A stretch of 64,000 nt of DNA from Peredibacter starrii (lineage in GTDB: Bacteria; Bdellovibrionota; Bacteriovoracia; Bacteriovoracales; Bacteriovoracaceae), in contig NZ_CP139487.1 of assembly GCF_034259205.1 (NCBI RefSeq), forward strand, positions 3,286,001 to 3,350,000. The letters are read 5' to 3'. The notes under the pieces were generated by a model. The model worked only from the letters and a program-made list of their open reading frames with translations. It was not told where the DNA came from and ran no database searches. Within the stretch, counting starts at the first letter, position 1. Each line of letters opens with the position of its first letter. Of this stretch, positions 1 through 7,765 are shown piece by piece. A program made the translations under genes and the position numbers.

Positions 1-25
1 CCTGTACTTCAGGGGGTTATTTTTT

Positions 26-1102
26 ATGAAATTCATTTCAATTCTTTCTATTGGAATTCTGTTTAGTTTGAGCGGTTTTGCTCAGGAAGAAAAACTCATT
101 AACGAGGCCTGGAAAGGTTTCTCTGATCCCCAGATTTTTGGTTCGGGATTTACTCACAAGCTTAACGATTTACCACTTGAAGGTAACGTTGATCTTGGGA
201 ACCGTGCTTGGTCAGGTGACTACTGGTCAGCAAAGAAAGGCAGTATCAATTATCGTTGGAATGCGCCGACAAAAATTGGTTACAAACTTGTTTCACCAAG
301 TAAGGCGGAAGCTCAGAAGATGACTGAAGCAGAGTTAGCGACTCTTGCTCCATCTGAAAAACTAGATCTTCTTATGAGCCGGTACGACTACCCTCTTGTT
401 CGTGAAGTTGATGGTGTTGCCACTCCAACTGCTTCAATTTGGGCCGGTATTTGTCACGGCTGGTCTCCTGCCACTCTTTATCACAACGAACCAGCACCAA
501 AGCTTTTAACCAATGCTGAAGGGGTTAAAGTTCCATTCGGCTCAGGGGACATCAAGGCCCTTATTAGTTACTACTATGCTTTCCATCACGACGCGGGTTC
601 TGATCAAATGGGCCTTCGCTGTTTCTTCGGTCCTTGGACCGGAGGTGCGGCCGCTCGCGGTTGTCAGGAAGATCTGAATGCTGGTGCTTTCCATATTGTT
701 CTCGCGAACAAAGTTGGCCTTCAAAAAGAAGGGTTTGTGATGGATATGGACCGCTATCGTGAGGTTTGGAACCACCCGATTATTGGTTATAAATCCACAG
801 TGGTTGCCAATAACTTGCAACCTTCAAGAGATGCTGCTACAACAGCCGTCAAAGAGATTCGCGTTAAAACGGTGATTACACATGCCGATGGCTCTGCTCC
901 AACTTGGGGAACAGTGATTGGTACTGATAATCAAAAAACTGGAACTCAGGAATACACTTACCGCCTTGAACTAAATAACGAAGGCAAGATCGTAGGTGGA
1001 ACTTGGGAATCAGCTAAACGTCCTGATTTCATCTGGAACGTACCTCGTGCAACGGAATTCTCAGGACTATTTACGGCACTTCCAGTGCTTTTAAACGACT
1101 AA
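26..1102 (+). CDS. Secreted transglutaminase-elicitor-like protein
   Basis: A 358-residue protein with a Sec signal peptide (residues 1-19, ending GFA). The stretch GICHGWSPAT puts a cysteine at C143, followed by DIKALI, then AFHIVLAN with H223 and FVMDMDRYREVWN with D240/D242. This order and spacing resemble the transglutaminase elicitor family (PF16683, first known from Phytophthora GP42), which uses a Cys-His-Asp triad. It should therefore be an exported enzyme acting on protein glutamines, by cross-linking or deamidation. The start at 26 follows an AGGGGG ribosome site. It is followed after 7 bases by a small ORF, so the two are probably co-transcribed. The family call rests on motif memory only, and the actual substrate is unknown. 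Confidence 0.72.
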   Translation: MKFISILSIGILFSLSGFAQEEKLINEAWKGFSDPQIFGSGFTHKLNDLPLEGNVDLGNRAWSGDYWSAKKGSINYRWNAPTKIGYKLVSPSKAEAQKMTEAELATLAPSEKLDLLMSRYDYPLVREVDGVATPTASIWAGICHGWSPATLYHNEPAPKLLTNAEGVKVPFGSGDIKALISYYYAFHHDAGSDQMGLRCFFGPWTGGAAARGCQEDLNAGAFHIVLANKVGLQKEGFVMDMDRYREVWNHPIIGYKSTVVANNLQPSRDAATTAVKEIRVKTVITHADGSAPTWGTVIGTDNQKTGTQEYTYRLELNNEGKIVGGTWESAKRPDFIWNVPRATEFSGLFTALPVLLND

Positions 1103-1109
1103 GGATTTT

Positions 1110-1364
1110 ATGACGTCAGTTCCTCCACAACCAGAAAACTCGTTTCGTATCGCTCTCGAGCTAGAGTATCCGGAATCAAGAATGGATAACGTTCTTCTGA
1201 ATGCTCTTCGTGAACAAAACGAAAATGAGAAGCTAAAGAATATTTCTCGTGGCGCTTTGAAGGATCTTTTTAATTCAAAAAGAATCATGATCAAAGGCCA
1301 GCGTGCGAAATCAAACTCTTCTCTGGCGAAGGGTATTACTTACGTCGATATTTTAGGATTTTAA
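1110..1364 (+). CDS. Small cytoplasmic protein, possibly S4-like
   Basis: An 84-residue protein with no signal peptide, placed 7 bases after the transglutaminase-like gene and behind an AAGGA ribosome site. It is followed by a strong hairpin, so it ends the operon. The second half (GALKDLF, then RIMIKGQRAK and AKGITYVDIL) faintly recalls the S4 RNA-binding fold, in which a helix is followed by a V-x-G turn and a closing strand. The resemblance is weak and no function is assigned. No partner is obvious, since the upstream gene is secreted. Confidence 0.7.
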   Translation: MTSVPPQPENSFRIALELEYPESRMDNVLLNALREQNENEKLKNISRGALKDLFNSKRIMIKGQRAKSNSSLAKGITYVDILGF

Positions 1365-1371
1365 TAAATGG

Positions 1372-1397
1372 TAAGAAGGACCTTCGGGTCCTTCTTA
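1372..1397. terminator. Bidirectional hairpin terminator
   Basis: A perfect 11-base stem (TAAGAAGGACC) with a TTCG tetraloop lies between two convergent genes. The A/T-rich ends give each strand a short T run. The stem includes the stop codon of the minus-strand gene ending at 1395, so it can serve both transcripts. Confidence 0.85.
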
Positions 1398-1763
1398 ACT
1401 GATTGAACAATTCACTTCTAATTTATAATCATCAAACCAAACAGTTTTCTCAGAGTTTCCACGCAGCTCATACTTCTCGCTGATCGCTTTAGAATTACGA
1501 AACACCTCAATTACCGCCTGCTCTTCACCGGTCCATCCGGCCATAAATGATTTAAGACTGACTTTATCTTCCAGAGATTCTTCCATAATGACGCCTTCAT
1601 TCTTTTGGCGCATTTCCGAAGTTTTTGCCTTGATGATTTTCTCACCTACAACAAGACCAGATTCTTCAGCGTAAGAAAGATTTAAACGACACTCGTAACT
1701 TGCCTTTGCCTTGAAACAGATGAAGAAAGTTGCGAAGATAGCGAGAGCAAAATTCATGAACAA
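1395..1763 (-). CDS. Small secreted protein of unknown function
   Basis: A 122-residue protein with an N-terminal signal peptide (hydrophobic ALAIFATFFICF then KAKA, cleavage near residue 21). The mature part is about 100 residues with two cysteines, one near each end, which could form a single disulfide. No family is recognised. Its start lies inside the end of the upstream gene (10-base overlap), so the two are translated from one message and probably coupled. Confidence 0.75.
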   Translation of the reverse strand: MFMNFALAIFATFFICFKAKASYECRLNLSYAEESGLVVGEKIIKAKTSEMRQKNEGVIMEESLEDKVSLKSFMAGWTGEEQAVIEVFRNSKAISEKYELRGNSEKTVWFDDYKLEVNCSIS

Positions 1764-2134
1764 AACCCTAACTTCTTAAGGCCCTTAACGAAATCCTGAG
1801 CTTCAACTTTACCGCTTAGGCTCCAGGTCTTCCAACGGTCAGTGCCTCTCACCATTGTAATGAAATTTTGATTTTTGATTTTTTCAAATTTTAAGACACA
1901 CTTTTGAGCAAAGATTCTTTCTTCACATACACCCATGTCCTGAAGATTCAACATCTCTTCGTCAATGGCGGTAAGAGTGGCCTCTCTCAGAGGAATTTTG
2001 GAATGAATGACATTTTTTGAGTAGAACTCGATCACTTTAACTCCGACCGAGGTTCCAGGTCTCACATCACACTTACTTTCCGCGAAGGTGTGTACAGAGA
2101 TCATCATTAATACTACGAAGAGAGGGAACTTCAT
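1754..2134 (-). CDS. Small secreted protein of unknown function
   Basis: A 126-residue protein with a clear signal peptide (MKFPLFVVLMMISVHTFAES). The mature protein has four cysteines (near residues 22, 69, 77 and 125), consistent with two disulfides in the periplasm or outside. No domain is recognised. It overlaps the next secreted gene by 10 bases, so the two probably act together. The 116 bases upstream separate it from the convergently placed photolyase tail. Confidence 0.75.
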   Translation of the reverse strand: MKFPLFVVLMMISVHTFAESKCDVRPGTSVGVKVIEFYSKNVIHSKIPLREATLTAIDEEMLNLQDMGVCEERIFAQKCVLKFEKIKNQNFITMVRGTDRWKTWSLSGKVEAQDFVKGLKKLGFCS

Positions 2135-2250
2135 AAAAATGCCTTTTCAAATTTGTCTGTTCAAGGCCATTGTATGAAATTCTGGATTTTACACTAGGCT
2201 TAACCCGCTATGCTTGTAAATCTTGGTTGGGGTGTCCAAAAAATAGACAC

Positions 2251-3726
2251 TTAATGCGACTCTAAGGTGTTGTTTTTAATGAATTCATTCGCAAGCTTTA
2301 ATAGGGTCTTCTTGCGTGTAGGTTCCATTTTGTGAAGGGAATTTACCATCATATTGAGTCTTGGGTTCTTCGAAAAATAGCTTTCATGCTTATCTATAAA
2401 GCGCCAAAAGAGTCCGTCCCAAACGTCGCACCAGTCCCCTTTTTTGTAATCCGACATCTTCAAGATATAGTTACTTCCAGAGATATAAGGTTTAGTCGCA
2501 AAGATTCCACCATCTGAGAATTGTCCCATTCCATATACATTGGGACCCATCACCCAATCAGCACTATCAACAAACATTTCCATGAACCATTTATGGACTT
2601 CATGCGGATGGAGTTCAGTTAGCAGCATGACGTTTGATAAAATCATGAGCCTCTCAATATGATGACAGTAGCCCAATTCATTGGCCTTCTTAATTGCGTC
2701 GTCTACTGGAGGAAGTCCTGTTGTCCCCTTATACCAACTGTCTGTCATTTTCCTTTTGTGCTTGAAGAAGTTTTTAGTTTCTTCTTCCTCGGAATAATTT
2801 TGGTAAACGCCTCTGACAAACTCTCGCCACCCCATAATCTGTCTTATAAAACCTTCTACCGAATGAAGTGGGGCCTCAGTTTTAAGGGCCGCTTCAATCA
2901 CTTCTTGAGGAGTCAGTAGTCCCATATTCAACATGGGAGATAAAACAGAATGATAGAGATAAGGTGAACGATCGGTAATCGAGTCCTGATAGGTCCCAAA
3001 ATCATTCAGATGATGAGTCATGAATAACTTCAGAGATTGAAGCGCACTTCTTCGGTTTGTCGGAAGCCAAAAGTTTTCGAGGTCACCCGGGTGATCAGGA
3101 AATTTGTCCTCAACAATCTTTCGGACTTCAGAAAAGTGTTCACTTTTTTTATGCAAAGGCAGATCTTTATTGGTCAGTTCTTTAGGGACTTTTTTACGAT
3201 TCTCAACATCGTAACTCCACTTACCTCCCTTCGGTTTCTTGTTCTTCTCTATAAGAACTTCAAGTCTTCTCCTTTCCTTCTCATAAAAGCTCTTCATAAA
3301 AGGCCTAGGATGATAGAAAAGATAATTCTTAAATTCCTGACGGGAACAAAGGAACATAGGTGTTTCTAAAACCTCGAAAGGAAGTTCTAACTTTTCAAAT
3401 AACCCAAAGAGAGACTTCTCAAAAAACTTGTCCTGGACTTCTCCAATCGTGATCTTTTCAATCTTTTCTTGTTTTAAAAATTTCTCTAATCGCTTTTCAT
3501 AAGAAGTATTTGAAAGACTTTCGTAATGGACCCTATGCCCTTTGGTCTTCAATTCTTCAGCATATTCCCTCATGGCCGTCAAAAAGAAGGCAAGCTTGTG
3601 CTTATGATACTTGTAGTGAGTGCAAAGGCCCACATCCTCGGCCATAAAGACATGCTTCTTGAGGTGAGGTTCATAGAACTTCGTCGGAAACAGTTGATCA
3701 CCAAGTATAATTAAGGCCTCATTCAT
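2251..3726 (-). CDS. Deoxyribodipyrimidine photolyase-related protein (FeS-BCP/CryB-PhrB type)
   Basis: A flavoprotein of about 491 residues in the deoxyribodipyrimidine photolyase-related family, whose members repair (6-4) photoproducts with light. Seen: N-terminal EALIILGDQLFP as in this family, then the C-terminal FAD region with QIMGWREFVRGVYQNY, CHHIERLMI and DWVMGPNVYGMGQF. The frame is open to 3780, but homologues start at the MNEALI methionine at 3726; neither start has a strong ribosome site. Odd: of the four cysteines that bind the 4Fe-4S cluster in Agrobacterium PhrB, only the one in CHH is clearly kept; SDYCxxC reads SDYKKGD here. It is the last gene of a GST/SDR/small-ORF operon. 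Confidence 0.9.
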   Translation of the reverse strand: MNEALIILGDQLFPTKFYEPHLKKHVFMAEDVGLCTHYKYHKHKLAFFLTAMREYAEELKTKGHRVHYESLSNTSYEKRLEKFLKQEKIEKITIGEVQDKFFEKSLFGLFEKLELPFEVLETPMFLCSRQEFKNYLFYHPRPFMKSFYEKERRRLEVLIEKNKKPKGGKWSYDVENRKKVPKELTNKDLPLHKKSEHFSEVRKIVEDKFPDHPGDLENFWLPTNRRSALQSLKLFMTHHLNDFGTYQDSITDRSPYLYHSVLSPMLNMGLLTPQEVIEAALKTEAPLHSVEGFIRQIMGWREFVRGVYQNYSEEEETKNFFKHKRKMTDSWYKGTTGLPPVDDAIKKANELGYCHHIERLMILSNVMLLTELHPHEVHKWFMEMFVDSADWVMGPNVYGMGQFSDGGIFATKPYISGSNYILKMSDYKKGDWCDVWDGLFWRFIDKHESYFSKNPRLNMMVNSLHKMEPTRKKTLLKLANEFIKNNTLESH

Positions 3727-3784
3727 AATGAAATTATGTGTCTTACGCATCTTTGGTGTCATTAAACAATTCTTAGGCAATTCT

Positions 3785-3925
3785 CTATTGTTTATCTCTC
3801 ACTGCTTCACTCACGCCAGTGTTGAGACTTTCGTTCCTTTGAACTTTTGTTTTTTGTTCAAAGGGACGATTGCCATGTGGATTCCCACGATGTTTATCAA
3901 GTCTTCCTTTCTTTTTACCTTTCAT
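3785..3925 (-). CDS. Small basic protein of 46 residues
   Basis: An unlisted small ORF between the SDR gene and the photolyase. It begins MKGKKKGRLDKHRGNPHGNR and ends EAVRDKQ. A perfect GGAGG ribosome site (3926-3935 region) sits 5 bases before the ATG and overlaps the SDR stop. The product is strongly basic at its N-terminus (six Lys/Arg in the first eight residues) and hydrophilic throughout, with no membrane segment. It fits snugly into the operon: 9 bases after the SDR and a few bases before the longest photolyase frame. It could be a nucleic-acid-binding peptide, but that is a guess. Confidence rests on the ribosome site and position. Confidence 0.65.
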   Translation of the reverse strand: MKGKKKGRLDKHRGNPHGNRPFEQKTKVQRNESLNTGVSEAVRDKQ

Positions 3926-3934
3926 AAAATCCTC

Positions 3935-4828
3935 CTAAGCGGATTTGTAATTCTTATTTTTCAGACCATCTTGAGTATGCTCAAGATCCTTAAGAATTTT
4001 GCCTTCTGGTTCATCTCTCACATCTTTTCCTAAAGCATCTAATCCAATTGGTCCTTTTGATTTGGTAATACCACCATCAACAAACCAAAGAGCACCAGTC
4101 ACAAAACTTGCTTCATCGGAAGCGAGAAACGCATAGACATTGGCAATTTCTTCTACGGTCCCTCTGCGTCCCATTGGCGTGGCAGCGATGAGGCTTTTTT
4201 CCATCTTAAGATTCATCGGACCCGATTGTCGGTGAGTCCAGGCAGTGTCGACTGGTCCCGGACAAACACAATTGGCCCGCACTGAATACTTCGCTTGTTC
4301 AACTGCCACTCCTTCAATGAAAGCGTGGACCCAGGCCTTGGTTCCACCGTAGACAGTGTTATAAGGAATACCAATCTCTCCCGCCTCTGATCCGGCGGCG
4401 ATGATATTTCCTTTTGATTTTTGGAGATGTGGGAGAGCGTACTTAGTCATGAGAAAAACTGTGCGTATATTGTTCAAAATCGTTTCATCGAAGGATTTTG
4501 TTTCATACTCCTGGGTCTCACCTGCGAAGAGAAAAACACCAGCATTATTGACTAAGACATCAATCCTTCCAAATTCACTTATTGCAAAATCGATGGCCGC
4601 TTTTGCCGTTTGCTCTTGGGATAGATCGCCTTGAAAAGGAACGGCCTTTCCTCCCATGCTATTTATCTTATTGACCACATCAAGCACCGGGTCTGACTTC
4701 AGACCACAGGCCACGATCTTGGCCCCTTCATGAAAAAATTTATGAGCAATCGCTTCACCGATACCAGTACCAGCACCCGTGATGATCGCTACTTTATCAA
4801 GTAGTCTTCCATTAGATTGAACTGTCAT
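3935..4828 (-). CDS. SDR family NAD(P)-dependent oxidoreductase
   Basis: A 297-residue classical short-chain dehydrogenase/reductase. Seen: the nucleotide-binding TGAGTGIG (residues 17-24), NNAG (94-97), and the catalytic S147, Y160 and K164 (YGGTK). The C-terminal extension after the FVDGG motif is about 45 residues longer than the usual 250-residue member. It probably acts on a small alcohol or carbonyl substrate in the cytoplasm; the substrate cannot be read from sequence. It lies 10 bases after the GST-like gene and before the 46-residue ORF and the photolyase, which suggests a shared role in dealing with reactive or light-generated damage (inference). Confidence 0.92.
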   Translation of the reverse strand: MTVQSNGRLLDKVAIITGAGTGIGEAIAHKFFHEGAKIVACGLKSDPVLDVVNKINSMGGKAVPFQGDLSQEQTAKAAIDFAISEFGRIDVLVNNAGVFLFAGETQEYETKSFDETILNNIRTVFLMTKYALPHLQKSKGNIIAAGSEAGEIGIPYNTVYGGTKAWVHAFIEGVAVEQAKYSVRANCVCPGPVDTAWTHRQSGPMNLKMEKSLIAATPMGRRGTVEEIANVYAFLASDEASFVTGALWFVDGGITKSKGPIGLDALGKDVRDEPEGKILKDLEHTQDGLKNKNYKSA

Positions 4829-4838
4829 ATAGTCCCCT

Positions 4839-5450
4839 TTAGGCGGCCTTCGCTAATTGTTCGCCATTTTCTGCTTCAGTTACTTTTTTAACGAGTGGTA
4901 AATCTTCCATGTTTTGGATGAAACGTTTGATGTTAGGATAAGGGGCGAAATCGATTTTAAGATGTTGGGCAATTCTAAATAACCCAATCGCATACATATC
5001 AATGACAGTAATATCCTCACCCATGAAGAACTTTTTATGGGCAAGATGATCGTTCATAAACTTCAAACGAACTTTTAGCTTATCATTCACAATATTTAAG
5101 TACTCTCCAAGCTTCTCTCGCGCGAAAAGTGGACCAAAGCCTTTGTGAAATTCTGAACTAAGATAAACTAACCATTCAACACTGCGAGCTCGCTCAATTG
5201 TTCCCGGCTCGGGCAACAGATCATAACGAGCATTTGAATCAGAAATATAGGCCAGAATGGCGATCCCTTCAGTCAGGACTTCGCCGTTATCGAGAATTAA
5301 GGCCGGTACATAATTTTTAGGATTGTATTTCTCAAGGATCGAATTCTTTTCGTGGAGCTTCACCTGCATGGTCTCATACTTCTTTCCGATTTCTTCCAGA
5401 AGAAGATGGACCCCGAATGCACAAGTTCCTTTAGCGTAAATGAGTTTCAT
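4839..5450 (-). CDS. Glutathione S-transferase family protein
   Basis: About 203 residues. The N-terminal thioredoxin-like half opens MKLIYAKGTCAFGVHLLLEE and includes a VPAL cis-proline segment and a TEGIAIL stretch corresponding to the glutathione-contacting E-S/G loop. The all-helical C-terminal half contains GEDITVIDMYAIGL, matching the N-capping S/T-x-x-D motif of GSTs. The start at 5450 is preferred over an upstream in-frame ATG because an AGGAGT ribosome site lies just before it. It is the first gene of the GST/SDR/46-residue/photolyase operon. An inverted repeat lies directly upstream. Confidence 0.9.
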   Translation of the reverse strand: MKLIYAKGTCAFGVHLLLEEIGKKYETMQVKLHEKNSILEKYNPKNYVPALILDNGEVLTEGIAILAYISDSNARYDLLPEPGTIERARSVEWLVYLSSEFHKGFGPLFAREKLGEYLNIVNDKLKVRLKFMNDHLAHKKFFMGEDITVIDMYAIGLFRIAQHLKIDFAPYPNIKRFIQNMEDLPLVKKVTEAENGEQLAKAA

Positions 5451-5471
5451 AATCACTCCTTTGCTTATAAG

Positions 5472-5492
5472 GAGATGATTCGCGCTCATCTC
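5472..5492. promoter_or_regulatory. Inverted repeat upstream of GST operon
   Basis: Perfect 7-base arms (GAGATGA / TCATCTC) flank a 7-base spacer about 20 bases before the GST start codon. The placement suits a repressor operator or a 5' leader hairpin. The binding protein is unknown. Confidence 0.4.
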
Positions 5493-5559
5493 TAACTAAG
5501 CAAGGGAGCGAAAGAAAATTGATTCTTTCTTTGGGATATAGAAGACCGAACAGGATCTA

Positions 5560-6192
5560 TTAGGCTTTTTTAAGTCGGCTCTTCACCCATGGAATAACCA
5601 TTGGAAGCGCTGAAACAGCAATCACACCAAAGATCACGATGTGGAAGTTACGCTTCACCACTGGAAGATTTCCAAAGAAGTGACCGGCCAGGATGAAAGT
5701 GAAGACCCAAGCGATGGCGCCCAGAACGTTATAAGAGATAAATTTCTTATAGTTCATCGATCCTAGACCTGCTACGAATGGTGCGAAGGTCCTCGCGATC
5801 GGAGCGAAACGAGCGGCCACAATTGTGAATGCACCCCATCTCTCATAAAAAGCATTCGTTTGGTTTAGATATTCTTTTTTGAAGAAGCGACTATCTTGTT
5901 CAAAAACTTTGGGCCCTAAATACTTACCTATATGGTAGTTAACGGTGTCTCCTAAAATTCCCGCAATAGTTAAACTAATCAGTAATATCCATAGGTCTAG
6001 ACCGTTTTCTAAAGCAGTAAGAGCACCAAGAGCAAACAAGAGTGAATCACCCGGTAAGAACGGCGTCACAACCAGACCAGTCTCACAAAATATTACAATG
6101 AACATTAAGACATAAATCCAGGGTCCAAAGAGAGTCAGCCATGATAAAAGATGTTGATCAAGATGAAGAATAATGTCGAGAAATTGAGTCAT
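5560..6192 (-). CDS. DedA family membrane protein
   Basis: A 210-residue inner-membrane protein of the DedA/VTT (SNARE-associated) family, whose members are implicated in undecaprenyl-phosphate recycling and envelope homeostasis. Seen: the reentrant segment FCETGLVVTPFLPGDSLLFA with the conserved acidic residue and G-D-S, and the second motif ARFAPIARTFAPFVAGLGSM with the conserved F/Y-x-R region, plus terminal membrane helices. The length is normal for DedA. Its ATG overlaps by two bases the ATG of the divergent M23 peptidase gene, so both leaders lie inside the partner's coding sequence. Confidence 0.92.
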   Translation of the reverse strand: MTQFLDIILHLDQHLLSWLTLFGPWIYVLMFIVIFCETGLVVTPFLPGDSLLFALGALTALENGLDLWILLISLTIAGILGDTVNYHIGKYLGPKVFEQDSRFFKKEYLNQTNAFYERWGAFTIVAARFAPIARTFAPFVAGLGSMNYKKFISYNVLGAIAWVFTFILAGHFFGNLPVVKRNFHIVIFGVIAVSALPMVIPWVKSRLKKA

Positions 6193-6856
6193 GAAAATTT
6201 TTTACCGTGTTATTTTAATTTTGCTTCCTATCATATCTGCCTTTGGTCAGGAAGGATACCCTAAACCTGGCGTGACCATTTCAGGCGTCTTTAAAAACTC
6301 CTTCTGCTTCCCTGTTGTCGTTTCGGCCAACAAGAAAACCTGGTCCATCGATAGCTCTAAATCTCAAGATATCCAAGATTCAAAATGGGGAGAATGGAAC
6401 TGGTTACCGGGAAAGGTAAGTCAGGTTTCAGAAAAGACAGTGCTTCATCCCCTAAAAAATAAGCCTCCTTTGAATTTTGGTCCAGGCCAGAATTCGGCCC
6501 ATCAAGGAAGAAATAAATATGGCTACGACTTCCCGGCCGATGAAGGCACACCGGTACACGCGATTGAAAGCGGAATCGTTTCCAAAGTGGTTCAAAATTA
6601 TACGAAGGCCCATGATGATCCTAAAAAAGATCTGTCTAATAAAGTAGAAGTGGTCCATGAAGATGGGACCGTTTCTTCTTATGTGCATTTAAAACCGAAT
6701 TCGGCCAAGGTCGGCCCCTGCGAGAAAGTTAAGGAGGGCCAGATTCTGGCGGAATCAGGCAATACCGGCTATAGCTCGGGGCCTCACCTTCATATAGACG
6801 TTTATAGACCAATCGATGGCCTTAATTACACGACGATTCCTTTGAAGTTTAAGTAG
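6191..6856 (+). CDS. Secreted M23 (LytM-type) peptidase
   Basis: A 221-residue protein with a signal peptide (residues 1-19, ending SAFG) and a C-terminal LytM metallopeptidase domain (about 95-215). Seen: AHQGRNKYGYDFPADEGTPV, carrying the metal-binding His and Asp; VVHEDGTVSSYVHL; GNTGYSSGPHLHIDVYRP with the catalytic HxH. These enzymes cleave peptidoglycan cross-links, or regulate amidases when inactive; the metal ligands appear complete here. It is divergent from DedA with overlapping ATGs and is followed by a perfect hairpin at the stop codon. No strong ribosome site is visible because the leader is in the DedA coding region. Confidence 0.9.
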   Translation: MKIFYRVILILLPIISAFGQEGYPKPGVTISGVFKNSFCFPVVVSANKKTWSIDSSKSQDIQDSKWGEWNWLPGKVSQVSEKTVLHPLKNKPPLNFGPGQNSAHQGRNKYGYDFPADEGTPVHAIESGIVSKVVQNYTKAHDDPKKDLSNKVEVVHEDGTVSSYVHLKPNSAKVGPCEKVKEGQILAESGNTGYSSGPHLHIDVYRPIDGLNYTTIPLKFK

Positions 6857-6876
6857 CTGTCTAAACTTTAGACAGC
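6856..6876 (+). terminator. Hairpin at the M23 stop codon
   Basis: A perfect inverted repeat (GCTGTCTAAA / TTTAGACAGC) with a one-base centre begins at the last base of the stop codon. No T run follows, so it may be a weak terminator or an mRNA 3'-end stabiliser. Confidence 0.5.
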
Positions 6877-6934
6877 GGATGAATTCATTTCAACTTCTGC
6901 ATTAATTGGCCTCAAGACGAGTACAATCCTCGTC

Positions 6935-7732
6935 ATGTTACAATTCATTATCGCCGCTATTTTATGCTCTCTTGTGATCAGCAACGCCTGGTCTAAATGC
7001 CTTGAATCGAACGATAAGAATAACAATTTATGGCGTCCCGATTTTAGTACCTCAGACCTAGGCACCATCAATATTCCGATGAAGCCAAATGGCCAGCAGG
7101 CCTGCTATCACCAAAGTTCTGCTTTGACTGTTAAGGCGACTGGGCTTGATCTAACGGGAGCAGAATTTGAGATCTCTCCTCTTCTGGCGGAATTTGAAAA
7201 TGTACCTGAACCTCAGACCTATCAGTATCTCAATATCGAATACGGCGAAGATGGTGCTGCCACTAAAGTCAATGTTGTGAGCTTTCTTTGTAGTGGTGAG
7301 AAACCAATCGGTGCAGACGCTTTTTCAAGTTCTCTTAAAAAGCTCATCGAGATTAATGAAGATGAAAACAGTGAACCGCTATCAATTGCTAATGGCCAGG
7401 CAGCAGATAATCTTTCTGTGAATCAGGAAAAGAAACTTAAGGCAAAGGTCTACTTCCACTTTGTGAAACTCTTTGAAACCAGAAATCCCGGCGTATCAAT
7501 TGAGAACATGATTAACTCAAACATTTTTGTTCCCAATATGATGGCCCATCACCAACTCTACTCAACGTTTTTTAGTCGCACAAACTCGAGCCTTAATGGA
7601 TGCTCCAATGCCTTCCGTGAAAAGATGGATGATCTCCTGATTGAAAACATAATCGAGAATCAGCCCTTCCAGAGCATCGAGATCAGAAAAAAATTATTCA
7701 GCAGTAAATTTAGAATGAAATGGAAGATCTAA
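6935..7732 (+). CDS. Secreted protein of unknown function
   Basis: A 265-residue protein with a signal peptide (LQFIIAAILCSLVISNAWS). The mature part starts with a cysteine, has four cysteines in all, and shows no domain I recognise. It is hydrophilic and mixed alpha/beta, and does not look like a barrel. It stands alone, with a hairpin before it and a strong terminator after it. No good ribosome site precedes the ATG, but the signal peptide fixes this start. Confidence 0.75.
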   Translation: MLQFIIAAILCSLVISNAWSKCLESNDKNNNLWRPDFSTSDLGTINIPMKPNGQQACYHQSSALTVKATGLDLTGAEFEISPLLAEFENVPEPQTYQYLNIEYGEDGAATKVNVVSFLCSGEKPIGADAFSSSLKKLIEINEDENSEPLSIANGQAADNLSVNQEKKLKAKVYFHFVKLFETRNPGVSIENMINSNIFVPNMMAHHQLYSTFFSRTNSSLNGCSNAFREKMDDLLIENIIENQPFQSIEIRKKLFSSKFRMKWKI

Positions 7733-7736
7733 TAAA

Positions 7737-7763
7737 AAAAGGGCGCCTTGTGGGCGCCCTTTT
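7737..7763. terminator. Bidirectional hairpin terminator
   Basis: The stem GGGCGCC / GGCGCCC has a 5-base loop and is flanked by an A run and a T run, which makes it a rho-independent terminator for both converging genes. It ends 3 bases before the minus-strand stop at 7766. Confidence 0.9.
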
Positions 7764-7765
7764 GT

